Of a DNA stretch of 64,000 nt, positions 1 to 12,475 are shown piece after piece. Location of the stretch: NCBI GenBank assembly GCA_036245525.1, contig BTPG01000003.1, positions 137,884,082 through 137,948,081 of the forward strand, written 5' to 3'. Under the pieces are notes generated by a model. The model searched no databases, was not told the DNA's origin, and saw only the letters and a program-made list of their open reading frames with translations. Every line of letters begins with the position of its first letter. The stretch's first letter is position 1. This DNA comes from Semisulcospira habei. Its lineage: Eukaryota; Mollusca; Gastropoda; Semisulcospiridae. The position numbers and the translations under genes are program-made.

Positions 1-441
1 TGTGTGTAGTAGTAGTAGTAGTTTGTGGGCAATTTAAAGCATAATTCGACGCGGCATCGCCATGGCCAGTGTCTGTGACAAACACGATTCTCTGGCGCAC
101 CTTAGCTGAATCAGCAGGGATGACTCTAGGGACAAGACAAGACTGAACTGAATTTCCGGCGCAAGAAATGTACAATTTCACACAATTACCTGTTACACCA
201 GAACACACCTCACTGACTCGGAAAACGCATTCACACCTTTGTAAAAGCTCATACACCATACCTTCGAGCGGAAGCTTATCTCCGACTGGAATGGAAACCC
301 TAAAGTCTGCAAGAGGCGCAGATCCGCATAAACCCCTTCAGCCACAGATGCTCCTCTTGGCCGTACTGAGATGTCTTCAGTTTGATGCTTCTCTACCCAG
401 CAAAATGTAAGGCGTGAAAAACTGAAATCACGCTTCTAATT
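1..441. other. non-coding, nothing recognised
   Basis: I see no gene, RNA or mobile-element signature here. The short open frames lack any family motif. A GTAGTAGTAG run lies at the very left edge. Confidence 0.5.
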
Positions 442-508
442 CAAGAGGCATAGATCCTCGTGAGCTCCTGCATCCGAAAGGGCTCATGAGGACCTGTGCC
501 ATTTGCAG
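442..508. repeat. foldback repeat, CATAGATCCTC/ATGAG type
   Basis: An imperfect palindrome: a CAAGAGGCATAGATCCTC arm is mirrored by GAGGACCTGTGCC...TTGCAG. The same palindrome family recurs at 21555-21621, 26364-26431 and 34632-34699. It is probably a short non-autonomous DNA transposon. This copy is the most diverged of the four. Confidence 0.6.
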
Positions 509-1407
<899 letters not shown>

Positions 1408-1635
1408 GAGAATCAATGAATCAATAAATCAATGAATCTTTATTTTACAACGGTGAAGATATTAACACAGTCAGTGACTACGTCATTTTACGTACCTGCC
1501 GTTGTTACAACTACGACTAACTAAGTACAAAATATACATAAAACAGGGACATCAAAGCACACTGATACAAAATCTATAGTCCACAAAACACAAACACACG
1601 CATACACGCACAAACGCCCTCGCGCACGGGCGAGT

Positions 1636-1756
<121 letters not shown>

Positions 1757-2110
1757 ATTGTTAGAATATACACGTATATTCGCGTTTCTACGTATAACTA
1801 GATATTGTTATTTGAGTGATGTCAGGTATCTAGAAAGACTTGTCTTGAAACGAGATAATGTCGGAGTGGCTTTAACGTGATGTGGGAGTGAATTCCACAG
1901 TGTTAGAACCCGCAAACGACAAAGTAGATTTAAATATATCTATTCGGGGTTTTGGAACAATATAAAAACCCCTCATATTCCCATAGCAGGAATCTAATTT
2001 TTTTAAAAAACAGCTCTATTGCATATTCTGGAGCGCTATGGTTCCACACTTTAAACATCAGTACCCTTTTGTTAAATTTAAAGTGATTTTGAAGGGGTAG
2101 GAAGCCAGCT

Positions 2111-2645
2111 TTACTGGTTTTTTTCCGCGGTCGTCAAGTGCGTGTCGGGAAGAATTAATTTTGCCATTCTCCTATGTAAAGAATTTTTTTTTTTTAAAAA
2201 GTGGACATCACTGCAACAATCCCATACCGTCGATGCGTAGTTTATATGTGACATTATGTGTGCATTACTGAACAATTTTCTGGTTTCATAATCTGTGTAA
2301 TACTTTAATTTCGATAACATAACGACATTTCTAGAGACCGTTTTACAGACATTGTCAATGTGCATCTGCCCCCTCAGCTGATTATCAATTGTGACCCCCA
2401 ATAGACAATGTTCGGCTACCTGTTTTATGATGTCGTCGCCGAGTGATAGATTAAACTTTAATGGTTTCAACTGATGCTTTTGGCGTGTTGCAAGAATCAT
2501 AGATTTTGTTTTAGTGAGATGCAGAATCATTGAGTTGACTTTACACCATGCTGATATATCGTCGAGACTTTTTTGAAGGCCGTTTTCAACTACACTGACG
2601 TATGTCTTTGTTAGCTGTGTGGATTGAGGTATCATCGGCGAACAT
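2111..2645 (-). pseudogene. LINE reverse transcriptase, thumb/C-terminal part
   Basis: A minus-strand open stretch with the features that follow the RT palm in CR1/Jockey-group elements: SLDDISAWCKVNSM, then a KTKSMIL stretch, LLGVTIDNQL, and a conserved INYASTVWDCC block. It is out of frame with the palm-containing piece immediately upstream, and the break lies just after FADDT (about 2640). It is therefore a dead copy. The reaction of the intact family is target-primed reverse transcription of the LINE RNA. Confidence 0.75.
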
Positions 2646-2945
2646 ATCACACTGTTTTGCTTCGTAGGTGAGACTTAGAGGTAGGTCATTGATGTAATTA
2701 CAAAATAAAAGAAGACCTAGGATTGACCCCTGCGGAACTCTGAGTTTAACATCTTTAGTAGAAGAGTAGGCTCCATTAGCAATTACTTTCTGTTTCCTGT
2801 TTTCGAGGTATGACGTAGAAAATGAAACAGCCATGTCGTTTCGAAGATAATGCTTAAGTATGGAAATCAATATTGTATGGTTCACTAAGCCGAAAGCCTT
2901 TTTAAAGTCAAGATAAATTGCACCTGTCAGCTGCGAATTATTCAT
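2586..2945 (-). pseudogene. LINE reverse transcriptase, palm part
   Basis: Minus-strand fragment with AIYLDFKKAFGLVNH, VPQGSILG and FADDT, the A, B and C motifs of non-LTR reverse transcriptases. Both catalytic aspartates of FADD are present, but the frame is lost just after it. An upstream fragment (about 3021-3480) carries the fingers region (KLISDLANKKSSSHDDI) in another frame and is interrupted by an A-rich run near 3190. Confidence 0.78.
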
Positions 2946-3381
2946 ATTTGAAAGTCATGTGTATGTTAATCTGCTCACAACCGTATGACATGAGTGCCGA
3001 GGGCGAAATCCTGACTGAGATTAATGGAACAACTTTCGGGATTCTAAGTAGTCAGACAGGTATATGACTTTCGAGGGGTTTAGATAATACTGACAGCAGA
3101 GAAATGGGTCTATAGTTGTTAGGGTCAGTACGATCTTTTGATTTTGGCAGTGGAAGGACTTTTGCGACTTTAAGGTCTGTAGGGAATACATTAAAAAAAA
3201 AAAAATACATAAGTTGTAAATATAAGTAAGGGTCTCTACGATGTATGGTACAGACAACTTTAATATTTGTGGGTTGATATCATCATGGCTGGAGGACTTC
3301 TTATTAGCTAGGTCACTAATTAGTTTGCCCATTTCGTGCACAGCAAGTATGGGGAGATTACATGGTGGTGTGCCAGTTGTG

Positions 3382-3383
<2 letters not shown>

Positions 3384-3433
<50 letters not shown>
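3384..3433. repeat. (GA)n microsatellite within LINE
   Basis: A pure GA tract of 50 bp at the 5' side of the LINE's RT-coding remnant. Its position there is consistent with the LINE being long inactive. Confidence 0.95.
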
Positions 3434-3440
<7 letters not shown>

Positions 3441-3490
3441 AGGCAGATGCTTTATATGCTTTACATGCTTTATAATGTTCAAAAAAGCTG

Positions 3491-3889
3491 TTGTGGAGGT
3501 TTTGGGGGCTATTTATATCCTGGAGCGTTAAGTTAATGTTTAAAAAAAAAATTAAAACCAGCGCACTAAACCCTTTGAACCTGAGTGGGCGCAATATTCG
3601 TTCAAGGTCAGGCAGAACATACATACCTTATGTACATGGGTGTAATTGAAACAGGACGCTACACCTTTGAATTACAACGGCTTGACAAATAATTTTGAAA
3701 GGTAAGGGTAGGGCAGACAGGAAAGGAGTGGTGTGTTATGATAAACCCCCCTTTCTCTTCTACGATCAAGTGACACATATTTAGTGTCGATTTTCAGTCC
3801 AGAGCCAAGCAGCCGACATTTTACAATCATCAGCTTTGACTAACTCAATTGCATCAAGTGATATAAGCATGGCAGATGGACTACACTTT
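3491..3889. other. intergenic, nothing recognised
   Basis: No domain, RNA gene or repeat-family signature is visible between the LINE remnant and the palindrome at 3890. Confidence 0.4.
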
Positions 3890-3970
3890 GATAGTTCAAA
3901 GGTTGTGCCTGAATAGCTTGGCGCCTTTTCAGGCGCCAAGCTATTCAGGCACTACCCTCGAACTATCACG
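3890..3970. repeat. foldback element, AGCTTGGCGCC core
   Basis: A palindrome with arms GATAGTTCAAAGGTTGTGCC / GGCACTACC...AACTATC around a GGCGCC...GGCGCC centre. It belongs to the family most clearly seen at 5432-5645, 22314-22527, 22571-22784, 23380-23594 and 62626-62834. The outer TTAA ends are not clear in this copy. Confidence 0.75.
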
Positions 3971-4308
3971 GTCAATGCCTCTTTCGAGCCTTTTGTATGC
4001 GTAGGGAACGTGGGTCGAACTGCCCGAAATGTGCGCCTGGCCAGTGTTTGCCTGTCACAGGCCTGACGACTTTGTTGGAGCTATATTTTAGCCCCACTCA
4101 CAAATCCCGCTGTACTGCAACTGAATGCCGAGTGACGGCTTGGCAGTTGCTGGCTTGGAAATGCCTCCTGCAACTGGCGGGGTGGTTTCAACCTAGGGCT
4201 ACTTTTTCTTTAACGAATGATAAATCGGGGCGGTCGATACAATGAACCCACGTAGACAGGTGACCTCCCGAGTAAGGTCATTTAGGTCGATAAGAGCAAC
4301 ACTCCACT
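3971..4308. other. intergenic, nothing recognised
   Basis: No coding signature or repeat is seen in this stretch. Confidence 0.4.
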
Positions 4309-4541
<233 letters not shown>

Positions 4542-4870
4542 AGGGGATGTTTAATTGTCCACAAGCAACTCTATTACGATATAGAACATAGTCTGTGCAG
4601 TCCCCCTCAGCAAGGGACGTAACCTTGTATTCATAAGAAGGGGAGTATAATATTCCTCATGTCAAAATACTCAGTCCCACCGTTAAGCCGGAGGGGGCGG
4701 GGGTGTAAGGGGGGGAGCAAAGGGGGGGGGGAGAGCAAAGGGTGGGGGGGGGGAGAGCAAAGGGGGGGGGGGGAGAGCAAAGGGTGGGGGGGGGGGGGGA
4801 GTAAGTATGGCGTTTATAATCCGAGTACAATCGCTCTGGGCTTCATTTTTTTGTGACGGGAGTAAAATTA
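4542..4870. repeat. G-rich minisatellite tract
   Basis: From 4685 to 4801 the sequence is a tandem array of poly-G runs separated by AGAGCAAA. It is strongly G-quadruplex-prone on the + strand. Flanks show nothing recognisable. Confidence 0.85.
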
Positions 4871-5039
4871 CGGAAGTAAAAATCTCATACACTATATTGT
4901 ACTCGGAATTTGTATGTCTTACGAGAGGAATATTCCCCCAATCAAGACAGAATTTTCCGTCCTGGTTGGGGGAACATTGCTCTCGTACGGCGACACACAA
5001 ATTCCGAGTACAAAATAGTGCATGAGATTTTTACTTCGG
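4871..5039. repeat. foldback element with about 75-bp arms
   Basis: The left arm (CGGAAGTAAAAATCTCATAC...) and right arm (...GATTTTTACTTCGG) are inverted copies across a short centre near 4950, matching through a TTCCGAGTACAA block. No copy of the same family is seen elsewhere in the window. Confidence 0.8.
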
Positions 5040-5431
5040 AGTAAATCTGTCGGGGAGTGCTTTCCTCTTGCCAGGCCAGCCAACATTTTTTTTCTTCTAT
5101 TTCCTGCTTCTGTAACAGTACCATTTATGTCGACGGCTTGCTTTTCAAAATGCACTTTAAACTAACTATGCGTCCGCGGTGAACGGCGTACAAAACTGTT
5201 ACCTTGATTTCCGGGCGTGACTGCATGTTTCACTCACGGACAGATTAATTAAGGCACCTGAGTGTGATATAATCCCACAAAGCCCGTTATGTCATATTGT
5301 CATATCGCCAGCTGCTTTCTGTTTTGCTTGAGCGGCGACTGGATTTTGGAGCTATATATAGTTGGTCAGTGCAGTTGAGCGGCGCATACGCTTCAGCGGT
5401 AAAGCGGACACAGAGTGACGTAACCACGCAG
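5040..5431. other. intergenic, nothing recognised
   Basis: No coding or repeat signature beyond AT-rich unique sequence. Confidence 0.4.
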
Positions 5432-5645
5432 TTATCTCATTCTACCCCAACACCGAAATCCACAAATGTTGCCGTCGTCCTCTGAAGAATGCAGTGCAGC
5501 GCAGGACACAGATCGACCATGATAGTTCAAGGGTGATGCCAGAATAGCTTGGCGCCCATAGGCGCCAAGCTATTCTGGCATCACCCTTGAACTATCATGG
5601 TCGATCCATATCTTGCTGTGGTGTGTCTGGGGTAGAATGAGTTAT
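5432..5645. mobile_element. foldback MITE, TTAT-bounded
   Basis: About 214 bp, bounded by TTAT on both sides. The ends (CTCATTCTACCCC / GGGGTAGAATGAG) are inverted. A long central palindrome carries GATCGACCATGATAG, CAAGGGTGATGCC and AGCTTGGCGCC on both arms. It is a sister of 22571-22784, which is nearly identical over its length. TTAA-like ends followed by C-runs suggest a piggyBac-type non-autonomous element; no transposase is present. Confidence 0.8.
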
Positions 5646-5971
5646 GAACGAAATAAGAACCGTAGCCACTCGTTAGGAGGCATTATAAGACATGTTATAT
5701 ATATCAGGTGTTGATATTCGTCACTACAGTTGTATGCAATGTTGAGGGTGTGCTTAGGACCTTTAGTTTAACCCTTTTAGCCACAAGGTCCCATTTCTCA
5801 AATTTTGGAGGTTTTGCCTAACGACTATGTACCAGTTGCAAGGGATGGATTGACCATGTCAGAGTAGTGCCAGATTAGCTTGGCACCTTCAGGCGCCAAG
5901 CTAATCTGGCACTACCCTTGACTGAATTATCATGGTCAATCCGGCATTCTCCTGCTGTAGGGACTCGGGGC

Positions 5972-8232
5972 CCTTCAAGATGTTCGAGTGAGGGGGGGAG
6001 CAGATGTCGCCTCAGACCACCACCTGCTTACCTTAAGAATGAAGCTCAAGCTAAAGAAAAGCCGCACAGAGACAACAAGAAGACAGCGCTATAATGTAGG
6101 CCTCCTGAGAGAAACTGGAGTTAGAGAAGAGTTCAAACTGGTGCTGTCCAACCGGTTTCAAGCGCTACAGGAGCTAGTAAATGAAGAGGAGGCGGTCACC
6201 ACAGAGCAGCAGTGGAAGGCAGTTAGAGAGGCGCTGAACTCAACCTGCAAAGACACTGTAGGGTTCAGGAAACACAATCACAAGGACTGGCTGTCGGCAC
6301 AGACCTTGAAGAAGATAGAAGTGAGGAAGCAGAAGAAAGCAGTTGTCAACAACAGTCGCACGAGAGCAGCCAAAGCAAGGGCACAGGAGGAATACTCGGA
6401 AGCCAACCGCGAGGTGAAGAGGAGTATCAGGGCAGACAAGAGGGCCTACACAGACAGCCTGGCAGCAGAGGCAGAAAAGGCAGCAGGCAGCGGCAACATG
6501 AAACAGCTCTACGACATTACCAGAAGATTGTCGGGCAAGTATGGCCATACAGAAAGACCAGTAAAAGACAAAGAAGGCAAGCCTATTGCAGACAGAGCAG
6601 ACCAACTCGACAGATGGGCCGAGTATTTTGAAGAGTTACTGAACAGACCTAGCCCACTCGACCCCCCAGACATCCAGCCGGCAGAGACCGACCTACCCAT
6701 CAGCTGTGACAGACCCAGCCGGGAAGAGATCGAGCAGTGGCATTTTTGAAGAACGGCAAAGCAGCAGGGCCAGATGGCATCCCAGCGGAGTCTCTGAAAG
6801 CAGACCTAAAGACAACAGTGGAGATGCTGTAACCACTGTTTGGAAAGATCTGGGAAGAGGAGGTGATGCCGGCTGACTGGAAGGAGGGGTACCTAATCAA
6901 GCTTCCCAAGAAAGGCGACCTCAGCATGTGTTCCAACTACAGAGGAATCACCTTGCTGTCAGTACCAGGAAAGGTCTTCAACAGGATCATCCTAGAGAGA
7001 ATGAAGAGCTCCGTTGACCCCCAGCTGAGAGACCAGCAAGCAGGATTCAGGAAGAACCGATCATGTACAGACCAGATCGCCACTCTCCGCATCATCGTGG
7101 AACAGTCTCTGGAGTGGAGCTCCCCGCTGTATGTCAACTTTGTGGATTATGAGAAAGCATTTGACAGTGTGGACCGAGAGACTCTGTGGAAACTCCTACG
7201 ACACTACGGTGTACCCACAAAGCTCGTCCGCCTGATCAAGAGCAGCTACCATGGCATGACATGTCGTGTGATCCACGAAGGGCAGTTCACCAGGGAGCTC
7301 CAGGTCAGAACTGGTGTCAGGCAGGGGTGTCTGCTGTCTCCGTTCCTCTTCCTACTGGCCATAGACTGGGTCATGAAGATGACCACAGAGCACAGACGAA
7401 GTGGAATACAGTGGACACTGTGGACACAGCTTGACGACCTCGATTTTGCAGATGACTTGGCATTACTGTCCCACACTCATCAACAAATGCAGGACAAGAC
7501 CACGAGGCTTGCTGACATCTCGTCCCAAGTGGGCCTCACCATTCACAAACAGAAAACAAATACAATGAGGCTGAATGCAACCAGGGAAGAACCAGTCTTG
7601 CTTGCTGGCACCCCGTAGGAGGAAGTGGAGTCCTTCACCTATCTCGGGAGCATCATAGACAAAAAAGGCGGCACTGATGCAGATGTCAGAGCACGAATCG
7701 GTAAAGCCAGAGCAGCCTTTCTCCAGTTGAAAAAAGTGTGGAGTTCCAAAGAGCTGTCACAACACACCAAAGTCCGGATTTTCAACTCCAATGTAAAAGC
7801 AGTTCTCCTATATGGAGCAGAAACTTGGAGATTGACAAAAACCACAGTCAACAGAGTACAGACCTTCATGAACAGTTGCCTTAGAAGAATTTTGAAAATC
7901 CACTGGCCAGAGAAGATCAGCAACGTCAGACTCTGGGAGAGAACAGAGCAGATAACAGCAGAGAATGAAATTGGGCGAAGAAGATGGGGATGGATCGGTC
8001 ACAGTCTGAGAAAGCCAGCTTCCAGTATCACTAGGCAGGCATTGTCATGGAACCCCCAGGGAAAGAGGAAAAGAGGTAGGCCGAGAAACTCCTGGCGTCG
8101 AGACCTCCAAGCAGACATCAAGAGACTGGGAACACCTGGAGTAGAATCGAAGGAGAAGCACAGGACAGGAGTTGCTGGAGGTCTCTCGTCGACGGCCTAT
8201 ACCCGGGTAGGGGTGACAGGCGTAAGTAAGTA
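5972..8232 (+). mobile_element. RTE-type non-LTR retrotransposon copy 1, 5'-truncated
   Basis: A LINE copy starting near the end of the endonuclease domain and running through RT to a tail of GTAA repeats. It is flanked by a perfect 13-bp target-site duplication. It is highly similar at nucleotide level to copy 2 (16247-20184) over the shared part. Coding decay: a 4-nt deletion at about 6729 relative to copy 2, a TAA stop at about 6829 and a TAG stop near 7616. RTE assignment is inferred from the EN-RT layout and the short tandem-repeat tail. Confidence 0.88.
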
Positions 8233-8233
8233 A
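5988..8233 (+). pseudogene. RTE endonuclease-reverse transcriptase, broken
   Basis: The sequence encodes the end of an APE-type endonuclease (DVASDHHLL), a basic linker, and an RT with GKAAGPDGIP, LPKKGDLSMCSNYRGI, FVDYEKAFDSVD, GVRQGCLLSPFLF and FADDLALLSHT (catalytic DD near 7450-7455). A C-terminal block follows with [10 protein letters not shown] and [13 protein letters not shown]. In intact relatives this protein nicks the target and copies the element RNA. Here a frameshift near 6729 and two stops split it into three pieces (5988-6749, 6863-7618 and 7625-8233), so it is not functional. Confidence 0.88.
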
Positions 8234-8257
8234 GGGACTCGGGGCTAAATGGGTTAA

Positions 8258-9683
<1,426 letters not shown>

Positions 9684-10010
9684 AGGACTAGTAGTTCGGG
9701 GTTTAACGTTCACGGCACCGAAGTCACGATAATGGACGGCCCGGGCCCTGACGGGCGGGTTATGGGGGACAGGGAAATCTATTGCCTGTTGAGTACGACC
9801 TGAACACTGATCAACTCAGGCGCACTCCAACTGTGCCACTTTGATTTAACAGGACCTTTCAACGGACATGCTATTGAACAAGCCCGTCTTTTCCCCCTGG
9901 ATTGCGAGTTCAGCTACCGGGGCCGGGACGGGGATTCGAACCCACGACCCGGCGATTCCCTTCGCCCTCCTGCTGCGATGCTTAACCGCCTGAGCTATAC
10001 TTCGGACTCT
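9684..10010 (-). mobile_element. tRNA-derived SINE, near full length
   Basis: Minus-strand SINE. Read on that strand it starts near 10010 with a tRNA-like head: an A-box-like TAGCTCAGGCGG (complement of 9986-9997) and a B-box-like GGGTTCGAATCCC (complement of 9931-9943). A body follows, ending in a GTGAACGTTAAACCCCGAAC module at 9700. The internal boxes are those of a Pol III promoter. Body-only partners lie at 22155-22300 and 25196-25385. Confidence 0.82.
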
Positions 10011-11348
10011 AAGGAAACGCCGCGTGTCGTCTGTGTTGTGTGTGTCAATCCGCTGCCGTTTGTGTTTGTGCCGTGTGCCATTGCCGTGCGTATCAGGCGG
10101 GGCCGGGTGGGGGGGGGGTGGGGGAGGGATTAAAGGGAGATATTGAATGAGTTCGGCAGTATCCAGCGTTGTACCTCTTCAGCTTTTCAATAATTAATTC
10201 ATTTTTGCAAGAGTTTTGGAGCCACTATTTACTCCCATCGAAACAGTCAGCCCTGGAAGAGGCTGTGTGGAACAAAACAGTCAGCTCTGGAAGATGAGTG
10301 ATGAGTGACGTGAAACATCAAATTCGTTACAGTGTACACGGCGTTGTGAGTCCCGCGATGCCATGACGTGAAGCTTATATAGTGACGTTATTTTGCTAGT
10401 CTTCATCTTCAGAAGTTCCGGTCGCTACTCAGTCCAGCGGCCCACAGCGGAGCGTAATGCGGGCGGCCGGGAAGCGCCGGCGTGTGTCCGTCTTTATTTG
10501 TCAGTGTGCGCCGGCGTTTGTCTTGGTCAGAGGTTGGTGGCATAGAGAGGATGGAAATGGCCGACCAGAAGGAAAAATATGAACAACTCTGAATGTTCCT
10601 TATTTAAAAACACACGTGAGCTCCAAACAATACGGTAGACTTTGGGATGAAATCCTCATCTTGTTATTGTTATGCGTCAAGCTACATTTTGAGAGCAGCT
10701 CTTGTTGCAAAATAGCTAACTAAAAAGTATATCGCTCTCCGGCCGGCACTGTTGTTACCCACTGTTTGTATAGGGACGGACCTAGGCTACTTATTATATA
10801 GCACTAGACTTATGATAGGAGATATTTCAACATCAGAATCAGGTCAATGACAACAGGTAGAGACCCTTGACAGCGAGGACAGCTCGCATATAAAAGAGAC
10901 TTTGTGGGTTATTGCTCTCATATAGAAGGGAATTTGTGGGTTATGGTTCATCCCATCTTCAATTTTCCGTAGCACACAAGGGGAAGCAGAAAACCTGTGT
11001 ACAGTGTCACAGTATCTACTCAGGCAAATTGTGAAAAGAAGAGTCAATAGAAAAGCATTAGATTAAGCTAAACAACATTGATAACCCTTTGTATCGGCAA
11101 GTTTTAGCAATTCAAGCCCGCCTTGGAACCGACGGCGCCGCCTTGAATGAGTTAAAGAGTGTACATGTAATTGCTGAGGAAGGCTCATACATGGTCGGAC
11201 GACTCCCCCCCACTCTCCCCTTCGCCCTCTCTTCAATCCCCCCCCCCCCCTCCTTCCACCGCCCCCCTCCAACCCCCACCCCGCCAACAGCCTGCGCTCG
11301 CGTCTCACCAATCCTTCTCTTTTCATTATCAGTAAACCTATCACTGAT
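10011..11348. other. intergenic, CpG-richer patch, nothing identified
   Basis: A GC-rich patch at about 10430-10530 is followed by a 13-codon open frame (ATG at about 10551) with no family match or good splice donor. Poly-C/CCCCCA runs lie at 11200-11285. No host gene can be supported. Confidence 0.4.
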
Positions 11349-11463
11349 CGAAGAGGGACACGCACTGTTTCGTAAATGAGTTCACTCGGCCGTGTGAAAA
11401 CGACATCCGATGACGATCTTTCTCACGCCGGCGTTCACCACGTCATGTGTGCTGGTCTGAGAT
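11349..11463. repeat. 115-bp direct repeat, copy 1
   Basis: Base-for-base the same as 12001-12115, offset by 652 bp. Confidence 0.95.
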
Positions 11464-11827
11464 CGTCGGGGGTCATTTTCTTTCTCCGGGTACTCCGGTT
11501 CTTCCACCCCCCCCCCCTCCCCCCACACTTTGGTACCGGTCTCAGGCCACTTTACAAATTTCAAATACAAGCGATCAAAAATCTCTGTAACTTCAGTAGC
11601 TGACTGGCCCTTCGTTTGTCTTGTACTGTGTTTGTCTTAAATGGCGTAAATCCGTGTCTGTTTCGTGAGTGTGTGTGTTGGGTTTCAGGCGCGGCGCTTT
11701 GAGTCGATTTCCCCCAAAAAACTGAGATAAAGCGCCTATATAATAACGGTATTATTATTATTATTATCTCAGGCCAAGACGGTCAGTCACTAACATGTGT
11801 GATTCACCGCTCCTCAGCGGAACGAGA

Positions 11828-11925
11828 CCCAGTGCGCAAAGATCATCGGGCCGTCGTCAGCCCGCGCACAGCCTGCGCGGGCCAACGGCGTCCGACGTCG
11901 GCCCGATGGCCTTTTGCGCATTGGG
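11828..11925. repeat. foldback repeat, TCGGGCCG/CGACGTCGG type
   Basis: CCCAGTGCGCAAA...CATCGGGCCG on the left mirrors CGTCGGCCCGATGGCC...TTTGCGCATTGGG on the right, with an extra GC-rich palindrome (GCCCGCGCA/TGCGCGGGC) in the centre. Same family as 4484-4541. Confidence 0.8.
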
Positions 11926-12000
11926 AGACATACCGTACTAAGTATTAATATCATGAAGTGAGCAACAAAGCAAAGTACAGTGAACGCTCCTGCACGTCTT

Positions 12001-12115
12001 CGAAGAGGGACACGCACTGTTTCGTAAATGAGTTCACTCGGCCGTGTGAAAACGACATCCGATGACGATCTTTCTCACGCCGGCGTTCACCACGTCATGT
12101 GTGCTGGTCTGAGAT
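12001..12115. repeat. 115-bp direct repeat, copy 2
   Basis: Identical to 11349-11463. Its right flank continues into an imperfect inverted repeat (about 12095-12180, GTGCTGGTCTGAGAT versus CGACCAGCAC). The unit is probably part of a larger foldback element duplicated with its neighbour. Confidence 0.9.
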
Positions 12116-12318
12116 TTTGGATCTTACGGCTTTCAGCCGTAAAGTCACCCAAATCACAGCCGACCAGCACAGTCACGTTGATTACCTTCAACAACATCCG
12201 CTGACGAAATAGTTCTCACGCTCGCAATGAAATCGACCATCAATACCCATTCTCTCTATAAGCAAGTGTTAACTGTCTGTGTCATCCCATGCTGCGTGGT
12301 CCAGGAACTACACCTTGA

Positions 12319-12399
12319 TTAACACTTTCGAGACGTGTCGCATCCGGATTCGCGGCGTAAAGCCGCGAATCCGGATGCGTCGCGTCTCGAAAGAGTTAA
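12319..12399. mobile_element. 81-bp TTAA-bounded palindrome
   Basis: Nearly all of the unit is one palindrome. TTAACACTTTCGAGACG and the GCATCCGGATTCGCGGC block are mirrored around TAAA, ending CTCGAAAGAGTTAA. A second, more decayed TTAA-bounded palindrome (12396-12475) shares the TTAA. No coding capacity. Confidence 0.85.
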
Positions 12400-12475
12400 C
12401 TCATTTGAGGCGTGATGCATTCGGATGCGCGGCACACAACGACGTATACGATGCAGCACGTCTTGAATGTGTTAA
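12396..12475. mobile_element. second TTAA-bounded palindrome sharing the TTAA
   Basis: TTAACTCATTTGAGGCGTG...CACGTCTTGAATGTGTTAA, with an imperfect TGATGCATTCGGATGCG/...CGATGCAGCA arm pair. It is abutted to the previous unit. Confidence 0.7.

Larger units (their letters stand above)
5768..8257. mobile_element. foldback MITE split by RTE insertion
   Basis: The TTAA at 5768 and the TTAA at 8254-8257 bound one foldback element with a central palindrome (about 5850-5940). Its right end was interrupted by the RTE element, which duplicated AGGGACTCGGGGC (5959-5971 and 8233-8245). Removing the RTE restores the usual GACTCGGGGCTAAATGGG end seen at 29760-29790. Confidence 0.8.

Noticed and set aside
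9925..10005. Possible true tRNA gene on the minus strand
   Set aside because: The A- and B-box-like motifs are there, but the head continues into a body shared with 22155-22300 and 25196-25385, and no clean cloverleaf with an anticodon arm could be drawn. It is a SINE head.
10551..10592. Short ATG open frame (13 codons) in a CpG-richer patch, possible first exon
   Set aside because: It ends in a stop without a convincing splice donor, and nothing downstream continues it.
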